From positions 154,266 through 218,265 of the forward strand of contig DAVZHW010000001.1 of the NCBI GenBank assembly GCA_052273625.1: DNA of 64,000 bases. The letters run 5' to 3'. Below, one piece after another: positions 59,741-64,000 of this stretch; position 1 is the first letter of the stretch, and each line of letters begins with the position of its first letter. The position numbers and the translations under genes were made by a program. The notes under the pieces are model-generated. The model made no database searches. It worked only from the letters and a program-made list of their open reading frames with translations, and had not been told where the DNA came from. The stretch comes from Fimenecus sp052273625. GTDB taxonomy: Bacteria > Bacillota > Clostridia > Oscillospirales > Acutalibacteraceae.

Positions 59741-61810
59741 ATGGAAGAAAAAAACGTTATGCCTAATAAGGACGAAATTTCAAACGAGCAGTCCGAAAAC
59801 GATAGGCTTAAAATTGTACTTGAACAAAAGCAGGCGGAAATTGACAGGCTCAACAAATCGATAGCTAAATATTCCGATACGGTTAATAAGCTCGCAGCCG
59901 AGCGTGACGCCGCAAATAATGCTAATATTGAGATAAGAAGCAGCTTCTATTGGCGTTTGATGTCGCCGATGAGAAGATTTACACAGATGCTTAAAAACTT
60001 AATTTCAAGAAATCAGAGCCTTATGGCGATTTTTGTGTTCTTGAAATGCTTTTTGCGACACGGCTACAAGCAGGCAATTGTCAGGTATCGCCTTTGTAAG
60101 CCCGTGAAAATCAAAAACACGGAATTCCTTCATACAATAACTCCCGAACGCAGAAAGCGTGAGGAGGCGTATGAATTTCCGCAAAAAATCAAAATCAGTA
60201 TTTTAGTTCCGCTGTACAACACACCCAAGCAGTTTCTTGTTGAAATGATAAAGTCTGTTACAGACCAGACCTATAAAAATTGGGAGCTTTGTCTTGCGGA
60301 CGGCAGTGACGACGAACACGCTTTTGTCGGCGAGTATTGCCGAAGTCTTGCAAAGGACGACAGCAGAATTGTTTATAAAAAGCTTGAAAAGAACGAGGGT
60401 ATTTCGGAAAACACCAACGCTTGTATCAAGATGGCAAGCGGAGAGTACATCGCTCTTTTCGACCATGACGATGTGCTTCATCCCTCAGCATTGTTTGAGG
60501 CTATGAAGGCTATATGCGAGCACGGCGCAGAGTATGTTTATACCGACGAGGCTACCTTTGCAGGCGAAAACCTCAACGATATAATCACTTACCATTTCAA
60601 GCCGGATTTCGCTCCTGATAACCTTCTTGCAAACAACTATATTTGCCATTTTTCTGTTTTCAAGGCTTCGCTTTTGGACAAGGTTGGCGTTTTCAGAAGT
60701 AAATACGACGGCAGCCAGGACCATGACCTTATACTTCGCCTTACAGATGCGGCTTCGAAGGTTTACCACGTCAGAAAGCTTCTTTATTTCTGGCGTTCGC
60801 ATAAAAATTCGGTTGCAATGGATATAAATTCCAAGACCTATGCTATCGAGGCAGGTAAGTCGGCTGTTCACGACTTCCTTGAAAGCAAGGGCTATAACGT
60901 TGTTGTTTCAAGCTCTGTTGCTCATCCGACGATTTACCGCTTGCAGTATGAGTTGAACGGTACGCCGAAAATTTCTATTATAATTCCCAATAAAAATCAC
61001 TTGAGCGACCTTATTCGTTGCGTTGAGTCGATTTTGAATTTTTCGACATATACGAATTATGAAATTGTAATCGTTGACAATCAGAGCGACGACGAAAACC
61101 TGTTCAAATATTATGCGGAGCTTGAAAAGCTCGGAAATGTCAGAGTGCTGAAGTACGATAAGCCGTTCAATTATTCTGCAATAAACAATTACGCTGTTTC
61201 GCAGGCAACGGGAGAGTATCTTTTGTTCCTGAACAACGATACGCAGGTTATCAGCAATAATTGGATTGAGGAAATGTTGATGTATGCGCAGCGTGGAGAT
61301 GTCGGAGCAGTCGGCGGAAAGCTTTTCTATGCAAACGATACCGTTCAGCACGGCGGCGTTATCTTAAAGCTCGGCGAGGACAGGGTTGCAGGTCACAGCC
61401 ATTTCGGTTGTCCCCGCAGCAATTTGGGTTATATGGGCAAAATGTTCTATTCTCAGGACGTCAGCGCAGTTACCGCAGCTTGTATGATGGTGCCGAAGAA
61501 TGTTTTTGAAAAAGTCAACGGCTTTGACGAAGAGCTTGCTGTCGCATATAACGATATTGATTTCTGCTTGAAAATTCGTGAGCTCGGCAAGCTTATTGTG
61601 TTCACACCTTATTGTGAGCTGTATCACTATGAGTCGTTGAGCCGTGGTAAGGATACGGAGAAGAAAAACAGAGAACGCTTTGTTGCGGAGAAGAAGCTGT
61701 TCCTTGACAGATGGCAGAGCGTGATCGACAAGGGCGACCCGTATTATAACCCCAATTTCTCGCTTGATGAGGGATATGCCGTTGACGTGGACAAGCTCAG
61801 GGAAGAATAA
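59741..61810 (+). CDS. Double-domain family 2 glycosyltransferase
   Basis: A 689-residue protein. Residues about 15-65 form a coiled coil. The first GT-A domain (about 148-370) has KISILVPLYNTPKQF, the Asp cluster LFDHDDVLHP and a DHDLILRL region. The second (about 410-650) has KISIIIPNKNHLSD, FLNNDTQV and an ED-like YNDIDFCLKIREL. Such enzymes (RgpF-like) build rhamnose-rich or other cell-wall polysaccharides and O-antigens. No clear transmembrane helix is seen, so it probably works at the inner face of the membrane. It has its own promoter and terminator and no polysaccharide neighbours. Confidence 0.87.
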   Translation: MEEKNVMPNKDEISNEQSENDRLKIVLEQKQAEIDRLNKSIAKYSDTVNKLAAERDAANNANIEIRSSFYWRLMSPMRRFTQMLKNLISRNQSLMAIFVFLKCFLRHGYKQAIVRYRLCKPVKIKNTEFLHTITPERRKREEAYEFPQKIKISILVPLYNTPKQFLVEMIKSVTDQTYKNWELCLADGSDDEHAFVGEYCRSLAKDDSRIVYKKLEKNEGISENTNACIKMASGEYIALFDHDDVLHPSALFEAMKAICEHGAEYVYTDEATFAGENLNDIITYHFKPDFAPDNLLANNYICHFSVFKASLLDKVGVFRSKYDGSQDHDLILRLTDAASKVYHVRKLLYFWRSHKNSVAMDINSKTYAIEAGKSAVHDFLESKGYNVVVSSSVAHPTIYRLQYELNGTPKISIIIPNKNHLSDLIRCVESILNFSTYTNYEIVIVDNQSDDENLFKYYAELEKLGNVRVLKYDKPFNYSAINNYAVSQATGEYLLFLNNDTQVISNNWIEEMLMYAQRGDVGAVGGKLFYANDTVQHGGVILKLGEDRVAGHSHFGCPRSNLGYMGKMFYSQDVSAVTAACMMVPKNVFEKVNGFDEELAVAYNDIDFCLKIRELGKLIVFTPYCELYHYESLSRGKDTEKKNRERFVAEKKLFLDRWQSVIDKGDPYYNPNFSLDEGYAVDVDKLREE

Positions 61811-61833
61811 TTTTGAAAATTCAACAAACAGAA

Positions 61834-61862
61834 AAGGGCAACCAAGCGGCTGCCCTTAATTT
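61834..61862. terminator. Terminator between glycosyltransferase and XRE gene
   Basis: AAGGGCA (61834-61840) pairs with TGCCCTT (61851-61857), loop 10 nt, then AATTTTAT. Possibly bidirectional: the minus-strand XRE gene ends at 61887. Confidence 0.65.
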
Positions 61863-61886
61863 TATGTGTAAATCAATTTTTGAAGG

Positions 61887-62135
61887 CTAATTTTCGTTAC
61901 TTAGCAATTCCTCAAAGCTTACCTCGAACAGCTTTGAAAATGCAACGATTTCAATATCCGTAACAAACCTCTTGCCCGCCTCAATTCGTTGAATGGCATT
62001 TTTATCAATATCAAGACCGTTGAGCTGTAGCTTTTCAGCAAGCTCCCTTTGAGAAATATCAAGCTTTCTGCGAAGCTCGGATATCTTTTTCCCACATATA
62101 TTATTGCTTCCGTCAATGCTTTTGTTAATAAACAT
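61887..62135 (-). CDS. XRE-family helix-turn-helix regulator
   Basis: An 82-residue protein with an HTH_3 domain: KKISELRRKLDISQRELAEK, then LDIDKNAIQRIEAGKRFVTD and a C-terminal ELLSNEN. This is a stand-alone repressor-type regulator. The start at 62135 is preferred because of GAGGGAA upstream; the longer frame from 62198 would read through the operator-like repeats. No partner gene is adjacent on the same strand. The target is probably its own promoter, given the repeats just upstream. Confidence 0.82.
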   Translation of the reverse strand: MFINKSIDGSNNICGKKISELRRKLDISQRELAEKLQLNGLDIDKNAIQRIEAGKRFVTDIEIVAFSKLFEVSFEELLSNEN

Positions 62136-62152
62136 AATTTCCCTCACATGTA

Positions 62153-62216
62153 TTTGACATTTACTGCTTGTCAGTAACTCAATTGTAGTACATTTCAAGC
62201 AATGTTTGACATTTAC
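62153..62216 (-). promoter_or_regulatory. Operator-like repeats upstream of the first XRE gene
   Basis: TTTGACATTTAC occurs twice in direct orientation (62153-62164 and 62205-62216), 52 bp apart, close to five helical turns. Next to the first copy is a perfect dyad TTACTG-CTTGT-CAGTAA (62161-62177). On the minus strand a TACAAT box lies at 62182-62187, with the distal repeat at its -35 position. This suits autorepression by the XRE protein. Confidence 0.5.
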
Positions 62217-62300
62217 AAGAGGTCAACTTTAATAGTCTGTGCAATTGTTTTAGGGGAATTCAAAGTGATAAGACATCATTTTACGCATTTTGGCATAAAT

Positions 62301-62322
62301 AAAAAGCAGACAGAGCCTGCTT
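62301..62322 (-). terminator. Terminator overlapping the stop of the second XRE gene
   Basis: AAGCAG (62304-62309) pairs with CTGCTT (62317-62322). On the minus strand it is followed by TTTATTT. The stop codon lies in the stem. 62217-62300 holds nothing else recognisable. Confidence 0.55.
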
Positions 62323-62527
62323 ATCGGTTTATTTCGGGATTGTCGGTACGCTCAAGAAGATAATCTAATGAAACATTGAAATAGTCGGCGATTTTAATAA
62401 GAGTAGCATAATCCGCCTCACGCAAGCCTGTTTCATAACGGCTTATAGCATTTTGATTAAGCTGTAAGTCCATAGACAGCTTTAATTGCGAAATGTTGCG
62501 AGCCCTTCTCAGCTCTCTTAAACGCAT
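62321..62527 (-). CDS. Small XRE-family repressor, divergent to the surface protein
   Basis: A 68-residue helix-turn-helix protein of minimal length: MRLRELRRARNISQLKLSMD, the recognition helix region QNAISRYETGLREADYATL and LDYLLERTDNPEI. Such single-domain regulators bind short dyads as dimers. The start at 62527 follows AAGGAG; a TTG-type extension of seven codons is not supported. The gene is divergent from the leucine-rich-repeat protein gene and shares a 110-nt control region with two matching dyads, so it probably controls both. Confidence 0.85.
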   Translation of the reverse strand: MRLRELRRARNISQLKLSMDLQLNQNAISRYETGLREADYATLIKIADYFNVSLDYLLERTDNPEINR

Positions 62528-62541
62528 AAAATCACCACTCC

Positions 62542-62594
62542 TTGACAAAATTATACCGTAATGGTATAATCAAAATATCCCAATTTGGTATAAT
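62542..62594 (+). promoter_or_regulatory. Promoter of the surface protein gene with two overlapping operators
   Basis: TTGACA (62542-62547), 17-nt spacer, TATAAT (62565-62570) reads toward the surface protein gene. A perfect dyad ATTATACC-GTAAT-GGTATAAT (62550-62570) covers the spacer and -10. A second, imperfect copy AATATCCC-AATTT-GGTATAAT (62574-62594) covers the transcription start. The centres are 24 bp apart. Binding of the adjacent XRE protein would block this promoter. Confidence 0.75.
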
Positions 62595-62637
62595 CGCAAA
62601 GCGATATACACTAAATTTAATTGAGGAGTGGATTTTT

Positions 62638-64000
62638 ATGAAAACTACGAGAAAAATCATTTCGTTATTATTGTCGATTTTGATGATAGTAACAAGCGTG
62701 CCGCTTATGGCGGTAAACTCATTTGCGGCAAATACTGTTCAAAGCGGCACAACCGGAGAGTGCACATGGACTCTTGACAGTGATGGCGTGCTTACAATCC
62801 GCGGCAACGGAGAGATGGGAAAATATTACATGGATATGTATCCCTCTTGGGGACTTTCAATTACAAAGGTTGTAATTGAAAATGGCGTAACAAGTATAGG
62901 TGGTATGGCTTTCGTTGATTGCAAATCGCTTACAAGCGTAACAATTCCCGACAGCGTAACAAGCATAGGGTATCGTGCTTTTTTGTTTTGCACCTCGCTT
63001 ACAAGCATAACTATTCCCGAAAGCGTAACAGAAATAGGTGAAGGTGCTTTTTGGGGTTGCACCTCTCTTACAAGCGTAAATATACCCGACAGCGTAACAA
63101 GCATAGGGTATCAAGCTTTTTTGGGTTGCAACTCTCTTACAAGCATAACAATTCCCGACGGTGTAACAAGCATTGACGATCTTGTTTTTGAAGGTTGCAC
63201 AAACTTAAAGAGAATTGATGTTGCGGAGGATAATAAAAACTATTGTTCTATAGACGGTGTTTTGTTTAACAAGGATAAAACTAGACTTATAAAATATCCG
63301 TCAAGAAAAAAAGACGAGACTTATGTAATCCCCGATAGTGTAACAAGCATAGGCGGTGGGGCTTTTGAAGGTTCTACTTATTACAATAATGAATCAAATT
63401 GGGATAACGGAATATTATATATCGGTAATCATTTAATTGAAGCAAAAGAGAATGTTTCCGGTAATGTTGAGATTAGGCAGGGAACAAAAACAATTGCCGA
63501 TTGTGCTTTTTCGGGTTGTGCGCTTACAAGCGTGAATATTCCCGACGGTGTAACAAGCATAGGTAAGGATGCTTTTAGATATTGCACCTCGCTTACAAGC
63601 GTAAGCATTCCCGACAGCGTAACAAGCATAGGCGATTCTGCTTTCGTGTGGTGCGACTCTCTTACAAGCATAACAATTCCCGACGGTGTAACAAGCATTG
63701 GCGATCTTGTTTTTGAACGTTGCACAAACTTAAAGAGAATTGATGTTGCGGAGGATAATAAAAACTATTGTTCTATAGACGGTGTTTTGTTTAACAAGGA
63801 TAAAACTAAACTTATAAAATATCCGTCAGAAAAAAAAGACGAGACTTATGTAATCCCCGACAGCGTAACAAGTATAGACAAAGGGACTTTTGAGAATTGC
63901 ACCTCGCTTAGAAGCGTAACAATTCCCGACAGTGTAACAAGTATTGGCGATTCTGCTTTTAGCGGTTGCGACTCTCTTACAAGCATAACAATTCCAGGCA
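62638..64000 (+). CDS. BspA-type leucine-rich-repeat surface protein, partial at right edge
   Basis: The frame from ATG 62638 (RBS GAGGAGTGG) is open to the window end, at least 454 residues. Residues 1-31 are a signal peptide ending SFAA. After a short GTTGECTWTLDSDG segment, 23-residue repeats of the form LTSVTIPDSVTSIGxxAFxxC follow, the LRR_5 (BspA) pattern. Two copies of a block with NYCSIDGVLFNKDKT interrupt the repeats. BspA-like proteins bind host proteins and are common in gut and oral bacteria. No sorting motif can be judged because the C-terminus is missing. It is preceded by an operator-covered promoter and a divergent XRE gene. Confidence 0.93.
   Translation, partial: MKTTRKIISLLLSILMIVTSVPLMAVNSFAANTVQSGTTGECTWTLDSDGVLTIRGNGEMGKYYMDMYPSWGLSITKVVIENGVTSIGGMAFVDCKSLTSVTIPDSVTSIGYRAFLFCTSLTSITIPESVTEIGEGAFWGCTSLTSVNIPDSVTSIGYQAFLGCNSLTSITIPDGVTSIDDLVFEGCTNLKRIDVAEDNKNYCSIDGVLFNKDKTRLIKYPSRKKDETYVIPDSVTSIGGGAFEGSTYYNNESNWDNGILYIGNHLIEAKENVSGNVEIRQGTKTIADCAFSGCALTSVNIPDGVTSIGKDAFRYCTSLTSVSIPDSVTSIGDSAFVWCDSLTSITIPDGVTSIGDLVFERCTNLKRIDVAEDNKNYCSIDGVLFNKDKTKLIKYPSEKKDETYVIPDSVTSIDKGTFENCTSLRSVTIPDSVTSIGDSAFSGCDSLTSITIPG
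63131..63875 (+). repeat. In-frame DNA duplication inside the surface protein gene
   Basis: About 220 bp at 63131-63350 recur at 63656-63875, offset exactly 525 bp (175 codons), with only a handful of differences. Around and between them, shorter LRR units repeat (CTTACAAGC, ATTCCCGAC and GTAACAAGCAT recur many times). The near identity points to recent duplication or gene conversion. Confidence 0.85.

Noticed and set aside
62826..63725. Reverse frames with LVTLSG repeats opposite the surface protein
   Set aside because: They arise from the LRR repeat DNA read backwards; no start site or signal.
63131..63999. Regular spaced repeats that might suggest a CRISPR array
   Set aside because: The repeats are translated in frame as LRR units, vary in sequence, and have no constant spacer pattern or cas genes.

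Overview
The window reads as a chromosomal segment of an anaerobic Firmicute of class Clostridia, most like the gut Oscillospiraceae/Ruminococcaceae. The signs are strong AGGAGG ribosome binding sites, TTGACA-N17-TATAAT promoters, a Clostridia-type S10-spc-alpha ribosomal superoperon with rpsD between rpsK and rpoA, zinc-type S14 and L36, a type 2 isoleucyl-tRNA synthetase, and a BspA-like leucine-rich-repeat surface protein. This is judged from gene content and protein character; no database was searched. No tRNA, rRNA, CRISPR array, transposase or phage module was recognised.

Layout. 1-2733 (minus): aspS-gatC-gatA, the last running off the left edge. 2948-6425 (plus): two lipoproteins flanking a YjdF-like membrane protein. 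6505-8968 (minus): hom-lysC. 9160-11134 (plus): a YtvI-like permease and a CpsB/YwqE-type phosphatase. 11319-27216 (plus): the ribosomal superoperon from rpsJ to rplQ, with secY, adk, map, a KOW protein, infA, rpmJ and rpoA, behind a strong promoter and a structured leader of about 290 nt. 27251-30441: ileS. 30538-33969 (minus): a Cys-rich small protein, an FAD amine-oxidase-fold enzyme, a cyclase-family hydrolase and an unrecognised protein. 34059-40668 (plus): fba, murA, gltX, glnS and a membrane protein.

40742-44140 is an accessory stretch: a tandem pair of paralogous membrane proteins, a translationally coupled pair of small anchored proteins, and an AT-rich patch with a frameshifted secreted-protein gene and very small ORFs. 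44189-54939 holds the most unusual gene set: two SCP2-like proteins, a split transketolase and a class III aminotransferase on the minus strand, and, after an SDR and a membrane protein, a second class III aminotransferase and a duplicated class II aldolase on the plus strand. Together these suggest an undescribed route for an amino-polyol, amino-sugar or lipid-linked amino compound (inference).

55116-64000 holds rlmB, a P-type-ATPase-like protein whose catalytic motifs are lost followed by an MgtC-family protein, a double-domain glycosyltransferase, two small XRE regulators, and a surface protein that runs off the right edge and is probably controlled by paired operators.

Functional links. 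aspS with gatCA, plus a dedicated glnS beside gltX, suggests that tRNA-dependent amidation here serves asparagine rather than glutamine. Best candidates for new biology are the aminotransferase/transketolase/SCP2/aldolase cluster, the pseudo-P-type ATPase beside MgtC, the structured leaders of the ribosomal operon, and the XRE/operator/BspA module.
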